Translations under genes and position numbers: made by a program
NCBI RefSeq assembly: GCF_009906795.1
Contig: NZ_JAAALN010000004.1
Coordinates: 1 to 64,000 of the forward strand
Reading direction: 5' to 3'
From: Kineococcus siccus
GTDB taxonomy: Bacteria; Actinomycetota; Actinomycetes; Actinomycetales; Kineococcaceae
DNA: 64,000 nt
Notes under the pieces: model-generated
Told to the model about the DNA's origin: nothing
Database searches by the model: none
What the model saw: the letters and a program-made list of their open reading frames with translations, nothing else
In this document: positions 43,862 to 52,586 of the stretch, one piece after another
Numbering within the stretch: the first letter of the stretch is position 1
How the letters are laid out: the number at the start of each line of letters is the position of its first letter

Positions 43862-44923
43862 TCAGACGGGAACCTCGACGCGGGTCGTGCCGTCTCGCAG
43901 CACGAGCAGTGGGACGAACAACACCACCGCGATCAGCACCCCGCCCCCGATCACCGGGAACCCGTCGTAGTTGACGTAGGCACCGGCCGGCATCGTCACC
44001 ACCAGGCCGAGCATCCCGCCGACGACGATCGGCAGCGCCAGGAGCTGGGGAACCGCCGCAAACAACCCACCCAGCGCGGCCAGCACGACGCCCGCGACGA
44101 CGCGACGACGCGCCGCGGTCCGCGCCTCCGTGCTCGGCGTCGCTGCGGCCACCACGAACGGGGCGTACGCCAGCACCAGCACCACCCCCATGACCCACGC
44201 CGCATCACGCACCTGCCACGACGAACCAGACCGTCCCAGCAGCACCACCAACGCCGCAGCGGGCAGCACGACCCCCAGGACGACGTCCGACGTGGTGCGG
44301 GCCACCAGGACCGCCGCCACGGCCACCACCGCGGCCAGCCCCAGAGCCGTCACCCAGTTCGCCGTCGCCAGGTCCCCCGGCACCCACGGCCGGTACCGCG
44401 GCGAACCCGTGCCCTGCGCCACCAGCACCGGCAGAGTGCCCGCGGCCACGACACCCGCCCCCACCAGCGACCACTCCCCGCGAGCGCCGGCTCCCTCGTC
44501 CCCGCGTCGCCGGGCACTCACACGGTGAGCACCCGCGCCTCCCGCAGCGACCACCAGCACCAGCGCACCCGCCGCGAGCAGCACCGAGCCCCCGTCCACG
44601 ACCGGCCCGAGAGCCGCGTTGGCGATCACCATCGCCAGGACCCCCCCGAGCCACGCGGACGCCGCTGCCCGCCGAGGGACGGCGGAGAGCGTCAGCGCGA
44701 GCCCCGCAGCCATGAGGACGATCGCGGCGAGTCGTGCGTCGTGCGCCAGCAACGCCAGCTCGTCCTCACCCGGCATCTCGGGGGTGTGCCCAGGTCCCAG
44801 CGCGCGAGCTTCAGCGTCCTGGACCGCCGTCATGGACGTCGCGGCCAGCGCCCAGGCCCCTGCCCCCACCAGGACGATCCCCGCTCCGACGCAGGCGGTG
44901 GCACGACGGTGACGAGTGACCAT
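43862..44923 (-). CDS. Multi-pass membrane protein of unknown function
   Basis: 353 residues with about nine to ten hydrophobic segments, beginning VGAGIVLVGAGAWALAATSM and including AAAVALVVLLGRS-type helices; a periplasmic loop near residues 30-50 is acidic (DAEARALGPGHTPEMPGEDE). No motif recognised. ATG at 44923 chosen because the region upstream has no membrane or protein-like character. GACACT lies 6 nt before it. Confidence 0.7.
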   Translation of the reverse strand: MVTRHRRATACVGAGIVLVGAGAWALAATSMTAVQDAEARALGPGHTPEMPGEDELALLAHDARLAAIVLMAAGLALTLSAVPRRAAASAWLGGVLAMVIANAALGPVVDGGSVLLAAGALVLVVAAGGAGAHRVSARRRGDEGAGARGEWSLVGAGVVAAGTLPVLVAQGTGSPRYRPWVPGDLATANWVTALGLAAVVAVAAVLVARTTSDVVLGVVLPAAALVVLLGRSGSSWQVRDAAWVMGVVLVLAYAPFVVAAATPSTEARTAARRRVVAGVVLAALGGLFAAVPQLLALPIVVGGMLGLVVTMPAGAYVNYDGFPVIGGGVLIAVVLFVPLLVLRDGTTRVEVPV

Positions 44924-45406
44924 GGCGGCAGTGTCCTGCACCCGGCGGAGGCCGCGAAGGGACTCCGAGAACATGCGCGTGGTGTTCACCGTGGCGTCGA
45001 CCCGTCGCGCGGTCCGGGAGCGCCCACCCGACGCGACGCCGGGGCGAAGAACTCGCTGAGGTCGTGACCGGCCCCACCGGCGACGACCGGGTGCGCGTCC
45101 CGCCGGGCACCCGGGCACCCGGGCACCCGGGCACAGCCTGGCCGGGCCGTTGCCGGTGCTCGACTGCGGCTCCCTCGAAGGCGTCGCCGCTGACCACGGC
45201 GTCTCCTACCTCCCGTCCGAGCCGGTCTGGACCGCACCATCGACGAGGTCCGAACGGTCGAGTCGGCTCCCACCGAACGTTCGTCGTGTGCGACTCGGGC
45301 GGCGGGAGACGCCACGCTCGTCACCGGGCTGAAGACCTTGGAGCATCCCGGTGACGCGGGTTCCCCTCACCCCCAGCGGACCGGCCGCCTGTGCCACCGT
45401 GCGCGG
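44924..45406. other. Gene-poor stretch with an 8-bp tandem repeat
   Basis: About 480 nt without a convincing gene. A protein-like fragment on the plus strand (near 45147-45235, PVLDCGSLEGVAADHGVSYL) may be a decayed gene. It includes the repeat at 45105-45134. Confidence 0.45.
45105..45134. repeat. GGGCACCC tandem repeat
   Basis: Three full 8-bp units and a 6-nt partial unit, perfectly repeated, in an otherwise gene-free stretch. Confidence 0.9.
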
Positions 45407-45853
45407 GTGGACGATCACCGCGGCGGCACTCCCGACCTGACGGGGTTGGAGCCTCGCTACACCTGGAGCACCGGCCGCGGTGTCCGCAGGCTGCTCTTCG
45501 GCGCCATGAGCGTGCAAGCGTTCCTGGCCGTGACCCGGCTCGTCGGCGAGGTGGACACCTTCGACGTCGTCTTGTCGATCATCCAGCTGCTGTTCTTCGT
45601 CGCCTTCCTCGGCGCGTACTTCGTCTGGACCCCCTCGACCACTCTCGACGCCGACGGCGTCCGCCTGCAGAACGGCTTCCCCCGAGCCCGGGTCGTCCGA
45701 TGGGCGCAGGTGCGCGACGTGCAGGTTCAGGACCGTCGGCAAGACGTCAGTCAGTTGCTCCTCGAGGACGGTCGAAGCGCACGTCTGATCGGCATGCCCG
45801 CCGACGACGCCCAGCGTCTGGCCGACGCCCTGGCTGCCCGGACGGAGCGCTGA
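45407..45853 (+). CDS. Membrane-anchored bacterial PH-domain protein (paralogue of 35058-35546)
   Basis: 148 residues. Two hydrophobic segments (about 30-52, 57-77) precede a PH-like domain (STTLDADGVRLQNGF, RVVRWAQVRDVQVQ, GMPADDAQRLADAL). The N-terminus (DLTGLEPRYTWSTGRGVRRLLFG) aligns with the protein at 35058. GTG start 6 nt after CACCGT, so leaderless. Function unknown. Confidence 0.7.
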   Translation: MDDHRGGTPDLTGLEPRYTWSTGRGVRRLLFGAMSVQAFLAVTRLVGEVDTFDVVLSIIQLLFFVAFLGAYFVWTPSTTLDADGVRLQNGFPRARVVRWAQVRDVQVQDRRQDVSQLLLEDGRSARLIGMPADDAQRLADALAARTER

Positions 45854-46065
45854 CCCAGGACGTTCCCACCAGCCCTCGACCCTCGAACGACGCGCCGCAG
45901 ACCTCTGGCTGACGTCACGGATCCCGAGACCGCCCCGTCACGGGGTGCCACACAGCGGCCCCACCGGCGACGACCTGCCGTCGCGAGGACGCCGAGCGAC
46001 AAGAGCACCGGTCGGGCAGGTCGCCTCGCGGCCCGCTCCGGCGGCTCGAGGAGCGGCCGCGCTGC

Positions 46066-46323
46066 TCAGGGCACCCAGTACTTGTGGGTCCAGAAGGTGC
46101 GGGGGAACTGGCTCTTGCTGTTCGGGTCGAACGCCGTGTAGCTCCAGCACCCCGTGACCGGGTATCCCGACGCGAGGTGGATGGCGCGCGAGTTCAGGCA
46201 GGCCTGCTGCCCGAAGCTCGCTCCGCCGCTGCGCCACGTGGCCGACGCGGGCCCCGCGCCGGCGACGAGCGCCGCTCCCACCACCAGTCCGACCAAGCCC
46301 GTCCGCACCGCTGTGTGCCGCAT
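46066..46323 (-). CDS. Small secreted protein
   Basis: 85 residues. Signal peptide MRHTAVRTGLVGLVVGAALV ending near GPASA, then a short mature part with two cysteines (QQACLNSRAIHLASGY, TGCWSYTAF) and aromatic C-terminus. A disulfide-linked exported protein, family not recognised. ATG start with GAGGAG about 6 nt upstream. Last gene of the accessory region. Confidence 0.7.
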   Translation of the reverse strand: MRHTAVRTGLVGLVVGAALVAGAGPASATWRSGGASFGQQACLNSRAIHLASGYPVTGCWSYTAFDPNSKSQFPRTFWTHKYWVP

Positions 46324-46473
46324 GCCGCTCCTCGGGTCGCCCCGGCACGGCCACCTCCTGGTGCGGCCGCGCCCCGGGTCTCCGACGCTACCGATCCCGG
46401 CCGCGACCGGCGAGGCACGTCCCCCGTCCGGGCCCTGGCCGGGCCGCGAGCCGTGCCCGGGCAGGATGGGCGC

Positions 46474-46944
46474 GTGCCTCGACAACGACACCTCCTCGGC
46501 CTGCGGTGGGGCGACATGGACGCCTACCGCCACGTCAACAACGTCGAGCTGATGCGGCTCCTCGAGGAGGCCCGCGTGCGGGCGTTCGGCTCCGCCTCGG
46601 GTGACGGTGGCGACCCCATGATCACCACGGGGATGGTCGTCGCCCGGCACGAGGTCGACTACGTCGCCCCGCTCGACTACCGCACCGCTCCGGTCGCGGT
46701 GGACCTGTGGGTGGACCGGGTGGGCGGGGCGAGCTTCCGGGTGGGCTACGAGGTGTGCGAGCCGGAGCCGTCCGCCGTCGGGGAGCCGCGCACGTACGCC
46801 CGGGCGACGTCGACGATGGTCACCTACGACTTCGCCGCCCGCCGGCCGCGCCGCCTGGGCGACGGCGAGCGCGCGCACCTCGCGGCGCTGCACGACACCC
46901 CGCCCGCCGCCACGCCCCCGGCGCCGGAGGGCGCGGCCGGCTGA
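46474..46944 (+). CDS. 4-hydroxybenzoyl-CoA-thioesterase-like hotdog acyl-CoA thioesterase
   Basis: 156 residues. RWGDMDAYRHVNNVELMRLL is the conserved 4HBT motif with the catalytic Asp in GDMD, and RVGYEVCEP / TYARATSTMVTYD follow. It cleaves acyl-CoA thioesters in the cytosol; chain preference unknown. GTG at 46474 has AGGA about 8 nt upstream. Followed after 44 nt by a DedA gene on the same strand. Confidence 0.88.
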   Translation: MPRQRHLLGLRWGDMDAYRHVNNVELMRLLEEARVRAFGSASGDGGDPMITTGMVVARHEVDYVAPLDYRTAPVAVDLWVDRVGGASFRVGYEVCEPEPSAVGEPRTYARATSTMVTYDFAARRPRRLGDGERAHLAALHDTPPAATPPAPEGAAG

Positions 46945-46988
46945 GGTCCGCCTCACCCGCCGCCGGGACCGCCTGCGAGGATCAGGCG

Positions 46989-47657
46989 GTGTCCGACTGG
47001 CTCGCGCAGCTCACCGACCCGAACCTGGAGAGCTTCGGCGCGCTCGGCCTGTACGCGTTCGTCTTCGGCATCGTCTTCGCCGAGACGGGCACGCTCGTGG
47101 GGTTCTGGCTCCCGGGCAGCAGCGTCCTGTTCACCGCCGGCCTGGTGGCCGCCCGCGACGACAGCCCGGTCTCCCTCCCCGTCCTCGTCGTCGGCGTGGT
47201 CGTCGCGGCGGTCGCGGGCGACACCGTCGGCTACTGGTCGGGGCGCCGCCTGGGCCGGCCCTGGCTGATCCGCCGAGCGGGCAAGGCCGCCGCCCACCTG
47301 CCGCGCGCGGAGGCGTTCTACGAGAAGTACGGCTGGTTCGCGGTGGTGGCCTGCCGCTACATCCCGTGGCTGCGCGCCTTCACCCCGATCATCGCGGGCA
47401 CCGCGGCGATGTCCTACCCGCGCTTCCTGTCCGCCAACGTCGTCGGCGCGCTGAGCTGGGGGGCGCTGCTGGTCCTCGCCGGCTACGCCGCGGACTCCGT
47501 GCCCTGGGTCCGCTCGGTCGCCTACACGATCGCGGGCGTGGCCATCCTCGCCTCGGTCGTCGCGCCCGTGGTCGGCTGGGTCCGCCGCCGCCGCGCCAAG
47601 GCCGCCGTCACCGACGGGCCCACCACCGGTGGCCCGGGCGGTCAGGACAGCGCGTAG
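46989..47657 (+). CDS. DedA family membrane protein
   Basis: 222 residues. FAETGTLVGFWLPGSSVLF, GDTVGYWSGRRLG and CRYIPWLRAFTPIIAG are the DedA blocks. Predicted lipid or carrier flippase. GTG start with GAGGA about 8 nt upstream. Its 3' end overlaps the convergent methyltransferase gene by 16 nt. Confidence 0.88.
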   Translation: MSDWLAQLTDPNLESFGALGLYAFVFGIVFAETGTLVGFWLPGSSVLFTAGLVAARDDSPVSLPVLVVGVVVAAVAGDTVGYWSGRRLGRPWLIRRAGKAAAHLPRAEAFYEKYGWFAVVACRYIPWLRAFTPIIAGTAAMSYPRFLSANVVGALSWGALLVLAGYAADSVPWVRSVAYTIAGVAILASVVAPVVGWVRRRRAKAAVTDGPTTGGPGGQDSA

Positions 47658-48502
47658 GTCGAGACCCGCACCGCCACGGTGACGGCCACCGTCGGCGGCA
47701 GGTCCGCGAGGCGCGCTTCGAGCTCCGCGGCCGGCACGTGGTGCGCGCTGGGACCCATCCCGACGAGGGCCCGCAGGGCGGGGTGGTCGAGCTCGACCGT
47801 GACCGCCAGGTCGGTGCTCGCGGTGCGTTCGAAGTCCGCGAGGTCCGCCGCCAGCCGGTCGTCCTTGCGCGCGTCCACGGTCAGCATCCCCAGCGGCCCG
47901 ACGAGCTCGCGCAGGTGCTCCGGCCGGGGCGTGACGACGACCCAGCGGCCAGCGGGGCCCAGCACCCGGGCGACCTCGGCGGGGTTGCGGGGCGCGAACA
48001 CCGACAGCACGGCGGACGCGCAGCCGTCGGCCAGGGGCAGCCCCCGCCACACGTCGACCCCGAGCGCGGCGACCCGGGGGTGGACGCGGGCCGCGCGCCG
48101 CAGGGCCGCGCTGGAGGAGTCCAGGCACAGGCCGTCGCGCACGCCCAGCGCGGGCGGGAGCCGGTCGAGCACCTGCGCGAGGTACCAGCCCGTCCCGCCA
48201 CCGACGTCGACGACCGGTCCGGGGGGCAGTTCGCCCTCCCCCAGCGCGTCCGCGACGGCCTGCGCGATCGGGACGTAGTGGCCCGCTCCCAGGAAGGCGT
48301 CGCGCGCCGCGACCATCGCGGCGGTGTCGCCGGGGTGCGCGCGGCCCCCGACGGCGAGGTGCGCGTAGCCCTGCCGGGCGACGTCGACCGCGTGCCCCGC
48401 GGGGCAGCGCAGCACCCGCTCCTCGAGCGCCAGCGGCTGCCCGCAGACGGGGCAGCGCACGTGCTCCAGCGCGCCGAGGAGCGCGCCCGGGACGTCGGGC
48501 AC
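47642..48502 (-). CDS. RlmA-type 23S rRNA (guanine-N1) methyltransferase
   Basis: 286 residues. An N-terminal zinc module (Cys17, Cys20, Cys33, His37: VRCPVCGQPL, LRCPAGHAVD) and RQGYAHLAV precede a Rossmann methyltransferase fold with VVDVGGGTGWYL and VFAPRNPAEVARVL. This is the RlmA(I)/RlmA(II) layout, which methylates G745 or G748 of 23S rRNA; the latter can affect macrolide binding, but which base is targeted here is unknown. Start ATG. Convergent overlap with the DedA gene. Confidence 0.88.
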   Translation of the reverse strand: MPDVPGALLGALEHVRCPVCGQPLALEERVLRCPAGHAVDVARQGYAHLAVGGRAHPGDTAAMVAARDAFLGAGHYVPIAQAVADALGEGELPPGPVVDVGGGTGWYLAQVLDRLPPALGVRDGLCLDSSSAALRRAARVHPRVAALGVDVWRGLPLADGCASAVLSVFAPRNPAEVARVLGPAGRWVVVTPRPEHLRELVGPLGMLTVDARKDDRLAADLADFERTASTDLAVTVELDHPALRALVGMGPSAHHVPAAELEARLADLPPTVAVTVAVRVSTYALS

Positions 48503-48511
48503 GGGCGCGGC

Positions 48512-48889
48512 TCAGCCCTGGTGGTCGGCCGCGGCGCCGAGGGGGTGCATGCCCGTGAGCGCCGCGACCCACGACGTCGGCACCGAGGCGAGGCGCTGGT
48601 CGTAGGCGCGCACGGCCGCGGCGTGGAAGGCGATGTCGCCCGCGAGGCGCCGTTCGGCGTCCTCGACGGCCCGCCCGGCGGCGGTGGCGGACTCGGCGCC
48701 GGCGGTCGCGTCGACCCGGTTCAGCGCCAGGTCGGCCAGGCGCGAGCGCCGCTGCTCGGCCAGCGCGCCCGCCTCCACGGCCAGGTCGCGCAGCCGGACG
48801 AGGGCCCCGCGGGTGCTCGCGGCCCACGCGACGGCGAGCAGCACGAGGACCACCAGGACGACGAGCAGGACGGTGCCGGCGGTGCCCAC
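48512..48889 (-). CDS. LemA-like membrane-anchored protein
   Basis: 125 residues. One N-terminal helix (about 5-24) then a helical domain whose end, AVRAYDQRLASVPTSWVAAL, resembles the LemA pattern AxxxYNxxLxxFP. Shorter than typical LemA. Start ATG. Sits between rlmA and pyrE. Confidence 0.55.
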   Translation of the reverse strand: MGTAGTVLLVVLVVLVLLAVAWAASTRGALVRLRDLAVEAGALAEQRRSRLADLALNRVDATAGAESATAAGRAVEDAERRLAGDIAFHAAAVRAYDQRLASVPTSWVAALTGMHPLGAAADHQG

Positions 48890-48890
48890 G

Positions 48891-49475
48891 TCAGACCCCC
48901 AGCCCGATGTCGGACAGCCCGAAGGCGGCCCGGTACGGCAGCCCGGCGGCCTCGACGCGCTCGCGAGCGCCCGTGGCCCGGTCGACGATGACGACGACGC
49001 CGACCACCTCGGCGCCCGCCTCGCGCAGGGCCTGCACGGCCGTCAGGACGGACCCGCCCGTCGTGGACGTGTCCTCGACGGCGAGCACCTTGCGGCCGGT
49101 GACGTCCGGGCCCTCGATGCGGCGCTGCAGCCCGTGGGCCTTCTCCTCCTTGCGGACCACGAAGGCGTCGAGCGGGGCGCCGTGCTCCTGCGCCCAGCCG
49201 GCCGCGTTGGCGGCGTGGACCATCGCGAGGGCGACAGGGTCCGCGCCGAGCGTCAGCCCGCCCACGGCCTGGAAGTCCCAGTCGGCGACGAGGTCGAGCA
49301 GCACCGGGCCGATGAGCGCGGCGGCCTCCCCGTCCAGGCTCGTGCGCCGCAGGTCGACGTAGTGGTCGGCCTCCTTGCCGGACGACAGGGTCACGCGGCC
49401 GCGCACGACGGCCCGGGCGGCGATGAGGGCGGCGAGGCGGTCGCGGGTCTCCGGACCGGCGGCGGGGGGAGTCAC
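48891..49475 (-). CDS. pyrE: Orotate phosphoribosyltransferase
   Basis: 194 residues. SSGKEADHYVDLRR, GGLTLGADPVALA, FVVRKEEKAHG and the PRPP loop VLAVEDTSTTGGS are diagnostic. It makes orotidine 5'-phosphate in pyrimidine synthesis. GTG start lies 8 nt after TAGAGT with no ribosome site, so it is probably leaderless. Divergent from exonuclease III. Confidence 0.93.
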   Translation of the reverse strand: MTPPAAGPETRDRLAALIAARAVVRGRVTLSSGKEADHYVDLRRTSLDGEAAALIGPVLLDLVADWDFQAVGGLTLGADPVALAMVHAANAAGWAQEHGAPLDAFVVRKEEKAHGLQRRIEGPDVTGRKVLAVEDTSTTGGSVLTAVQALREAGAEVVGVVVIVDRATGARERVEAAGLPYRAAFGLSDIGLGV

Positions 49476-49560
49476 GAGGCCGAACTCTAGTTGCGCCCGC
49501 ACCCTCGCGGGCCCACCGCCGCCCCGCCACCGGCAGCGGGCCCGGGTAACCTCCACGCTC

Positions 49561-50355
49561 GTGCGCCTGGCGACCTGGAACGTGAACTCCGTCCGTGCCC
49601 GCCTCGACCGCGTCCTGGCGTGGGTGGACCGCAGCGACGTCGACGTCGTGGCGCTGCAGGAGACCAAGTGCAAGGACGAGCAGTTCCCGACGCAGGCGTT
49701 CGAGGACATCGGCTACCGGGTCGCCCACCACGGGCTCTCGCAGTGGAACGGTGTCGCGCTGCTGTCCCGCGTCGGCCTGGAGGACGTCAGCACGGCCTTC
49801 GCCGACGACGTCCCGCCCTTCGGCGACCCGGCGGTCGCGGAGGCCCGCGCGCTCGGCGCGACGTGCGGCGGGGTCCGGGTCTGGTCGCTGTACGTGCCGA
49901 ACGGCCGGACGCTGGGCGACCCGCACTACGACTACAAGCTGCTGTGGCTGGACCGGCTGCGCGCCGCCGGCGCGCGGTGGCTCGCCGACGACCCGGCCGC
50001 GCAGGTCGCGCTGGTCGGCGACTTCAACATCGCGCCGACCGACGACGACGTGTGGGACCCGGCCGTCTTCGAGGGCTCGACCCACGTCTCGGCCCCGGAG
50101 CGGGCCGCGTTCCAGGCGCTCGTGGACGCGGGCTTCGCCGACACGGTGCGCCCGCACACCCCGGGCCCGGGCGTCTTCACGTACTGGGACTACACGCAGC
50201 TGCGCTTCCCCAAGCGGCAGGGCATGCGGATCGACTTCGTGCTGGGCAGCCCGGCCCTGGCGGCCCGCGTCACGGGCGCCACGATCGACCGCCAGGAGCG
50301 CAAGGGCAAGGGCGCCTCCGACCACGCCCCCGTCATCGTCGAGCTCGCGGACTGA
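49561..50355 (+). CDS. xth: Exodeoxyribonuclease III
   Basis: 264 residues. LATWNVNSVRARLDRVL (Asn7), LQETKCKD (Glu34), YVPNG, GDFNIAP and SDHAPVIVEL are the exonuclease III/AP endonuclease motifs. It repairs abasic sites and removes 3' blocks. GTG start is 8 nt after TAACCT (49547-49552), so leaderless is likely. Confidence 0.95.
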   Translation: MRLATWNVNSVRARLDRVLAWVDRSDVDVVALQETKCKDEQFPTQAFEDIGYRVAHHGLSQWNGVALLSRVGLEDVSTAFADDVPPFGDPAVAEARALGATCGGVRVWSLYVPNGRTLGDPHYDYKLLWLDRLRAAGARWLADDPAAQVALVGDFNIAPTDDDVWDPAVFEGSTHVSAPERAAFQALVDAGFADTVRPHTPGPGVFTYWDYTQLRFPKRQGMRIDFVLGSPALAARVTGATIDRQERKGKGASDHAPVIVELAD

Positions 50356-50471
50356 CGCGGGGAGCCGTCCCCGAACGGCTTGGTGATCACCGCTGCGCCG
50401 AACGGTGGACTTGTGCCCGGACGCCGCCCGCGGAGGCGACGAGGGGCTCCCGTCTCACTAGATTCGCTGAG

Positions 50472-51020
50472 GTGCGAGCCCCCGTCACGACCCTGGACCT
50501 CGAGCGCGTCGAGCTGAGCGCCTCCACCGACGCGCGCGGTCAGCGCGCGGTGTCCGCCCTGCTGCAGTCGTGGGCGCGGCAGGTGGTGCCCGGCGACACG
50601 GTCTCCCGCGGCCGGCTGCTCGTCGCGGCCAGCGAGCACAGCGCCTTCGCGGGCGACGCCCGTCGGGCGCTGCGCCTGGCCCAGCAGGCCCTGGCCTCGG
50701 GCGACCACGTGGCCCCCGACACCCGCTGCTACGTCGTGTCGGCGCTGCTGCTGTGCGGCCGCACCCACGAGGCGGTGCTCCTCGCGCACGACGTGCTCGA
50801 CGAGCGCGGCGACGACGTCGAGGCGCACATCTTCCTGGGCGACGAGTTCGCGTGGCACCGCCACGACGACGAGGCCACGCGCATCTACACGCTGGGGCTG
50901 TTCCGCTGCGCGCACGACGACGAGGACACCGACGCGCTGCTCGGTGCCTGGCGGCGGGGACGCTCCCCGCACGGCGTCGTCGACGTCCGCCGCGGCCAGC
51001 CGGTCGCCGCGCGCGACTGA
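50472..51020 (+). CDS. TPR-like actinobacterial protein
   Basis: 182 residues of helical repeats (RRALRLAQQALASGDHVAP, THEAVLLAHDVLDERGDD, ATRIYTLGLFRC). Function unknown; probably a protein-interaction scaffold. GTG start 7 nt after TAGATT (50459-50464). Not a close relative of the TPR protein at 4440. Confidence 0.65.
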   Translation: MRAPVTTLDLERVELSASTDARGQRAVSALLQSWARQVVPGDTVSRGRLLVAASEHSAFAGDARRALRLAQQALASGDHVAPDTRCYVVSALLLCGRTHEAVLLAHDVLDERGDDVEAHIFLGDEFAWHRHDDEATRIYTLGLFRCAHDDEDTDALLGAWRRGRSPHGVVDVRRGQPVAARD

Positions 51021-51030
51021 CGCGGCGGCC

Positions 51031-51615
51031 TCAGGCGACGAGCTCCCCGGCCTCCACGGCCACGCCGACGGTGTTCCCCGGTGACGGCAGCGGGCAGGCC
51101 CACGCGGGGTCGTAGGCGCAGGAGGGCGGGTAGGCGAAGTTGAGGTCGATCACGAGGCGGCCGTCCTGCGCGCCGAGGTCCGCGCCCTTCACGGTGTCCA
51201 GGAGGTAGCGACCGCCGCCGTAGCCGCGGCCGGGGTCCTTCAGCGGCAGGAACAGCCCGCCGCCGTACTGGTCGAGCCACCAGACGTCGAGGGACCCGAC
51301 GCCCGGCAGGTCGACCCGGCCGATCCGCTCGAACGCGACGGTCCCGTCGGTGCCCGTCACGGACTCCCGGCGCTCGGGCGGCGCGTCCTGCACCGCGACG
51401 GCGAAGCGCAGGGCCGGGTCGTAGGCCGCGACGGTCAGGCCCGTGAAGCCCGCGCGGTCGGCGGGCAGCAGCGGCGAGGCCGGGTGGGTCGCGAACAGCT
51501 CGTCGCGGCCGGCCCGCCACCGGGCGTGCCCCGCGGCGGGGTCGGGTGCCGCCCGCACGTCGGCGTAGAGCGCACCCACGCGGCGGCGCCAGTCGAGGAC
51601 GTCCAGTCGGTTCAC
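51031..51615 (-). CDS. DUF1684 family protein
   Basis: 194 residues. RRRVGALYADVR, WRAGRDELFATHPASPL, YDPALRF, GGGLFLPLKDPGRGYGGGRYL and FAYPPSCAYDP are the conserved DUF1684 blocks. Cytosolic, unknown function; it may bind small molecules. GTG start; a sugar ABC transporter lies directly upstream on the same strand. Confidence 0.85.
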   Translation of the reverse strand: MNRLDVLDWRRRVGALYADVRAAPDPAAGHARWRAGRDELFATHPASPLLPADRAGFTGLTVAAYDPALRFAVAVQDAPPERRESVTGTDGTVAFERIGRVDLPGVGSLDVWWLDQYGGGLFLPLKDPGRGYGGGRYLLDTVKGADLGAQDGRLVIDLNFAYPPSCAYDPAWACPLPSPGNTVGVAVEAGELVA

Positions 51616-51662
51616 GTCCCCGAACCTCCCACCGTCGCCGCGCGGGTGCCCACGCGGGCCCC

Positions 51663-52586
51663 TCAGCCCTTGACGGAGCCCTCGGTCAGGCCGCCCCGCC
51701 AGAAGCGCTGCAGGACGATCATGAGGATGGCCAGCGGGATGATCGAGACGAGCACCCCACCCGTGGTCAGCTCGTAGAACTCGGGCAGCCGGTCCACCTG
51801 GGCGCGCCAGTTCACCAGCCCGAGCGTGATCGGGTAGAGGTTCTCGTCGGCCAGCATGATCAGCGGCAGGAAGTAGTTGTTCCAGATGCCGACGAACTGG
51901 AACAGGAACACCGTCACGAGCGCGGGCGCCATCATGCGCAGCCCGAAGGTGTGGAAGATGCGCAGCTCCCCCGCCCCGTCCAGGCGCGCGGACTCCACGA
52001 GCGACGTCGGGACGACCGAGCCCGCGTAGATGCGGCACAGGAAGAAGCCGAACGGCGACACGAACGACGGCAGCAGCACGCTCAGGTAGGTGTCGGTGAG
52101 CCCCAGCCGGCTGAACATGAGGAAGAGCGGCAGGGCGGTGGCGGTGCCGGGGACGAGGACGCCACCCAGGACGAGGCCGAAGACGGTGTTCTTGCCCTTG
52201 AAGTCGTACACCGCGAGCGCGTAGCCGCCGGCCGCCGCGAGGTAGGTCGCCACGAGTGCGCCGCCCCCGGCGTACAGGAGGCTGTTGCCGAACCAGCGGA
52301 CGAAGATGCCGCCGTCGTAGGCGAACACCGAGCGGACGTTCTCCAGCAGCTGGACGTTGGCGAACCAGAAGCCGTTGGTCGTGAACAGGTCCTCGGTCGA
52401 CTTCGTCGCCGCCACCACGACCCAGTAGACCGGCACGAGGAAGTAGACGGCGACGAGGACGAGGATCGCGGTGACGAGGATGCGCGTCGCCGCGGGCGGC
52501 CGGGTGACGCCGCGCTGGACGCCCGGCCGGTCGTGCTCGGGCGTGCCGGACGCGGGGCGGTCGAGGTCGGGGGGTGCGGTGCTCAC
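51663..52586 (-). CDS. Carbohydrate ABC transporter permease (MalG type)
   Basis: 307 residues, six helices, with the cytoplasmic loop ESARLDGAGELRIFHTFGLRM (EAA motif) and FGFFLCRIYA before it. Last transporter gene of the operon; GTG start overlaps the previous permease stop (GTGA). It forms one half of the membrane channel for an unknown sugar. Confidence 0.88.
   Translation of the reverse strand: MSTAPPDLDRPASGTPEHDRPGVQRGVTRPPAATRILVTAILVLVAVYFLVPVYWVVVAATKSTEDLFTTNGFWFANVQLLENVRSVFAYDGGIFVRWFGNSLLYAGGGALVATYLAAAGGYALAVYDFKGKNTVFGLVLGGVLVPGTATALPLFLMFSRLGLTDTYLSVLLPSFVSPFGFFLCRIYAGSVVPTSLVESARLDGAGELRIFHTFGLRMMAPALVTVFLFQFVGIWNNYFLPLIMLADENLYPITLGLVNWRAQVDRLPEFYELTTGGVLVSIIPLAILMIVLQRFWRGGLTEGSVKG

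Noticed and set aside
45064-45354. Plus-strand genes in the octamer-repeat gap
   Set aside because: Frames are broken into unrelated pieces and one is dominated by the repeat.
30229-46065. Anti-phage defence island
   Set aside because: Apart from VapBC and a nucleotidyltransferase there is no recognisable defence module; hypotheticals alone are not evidence.
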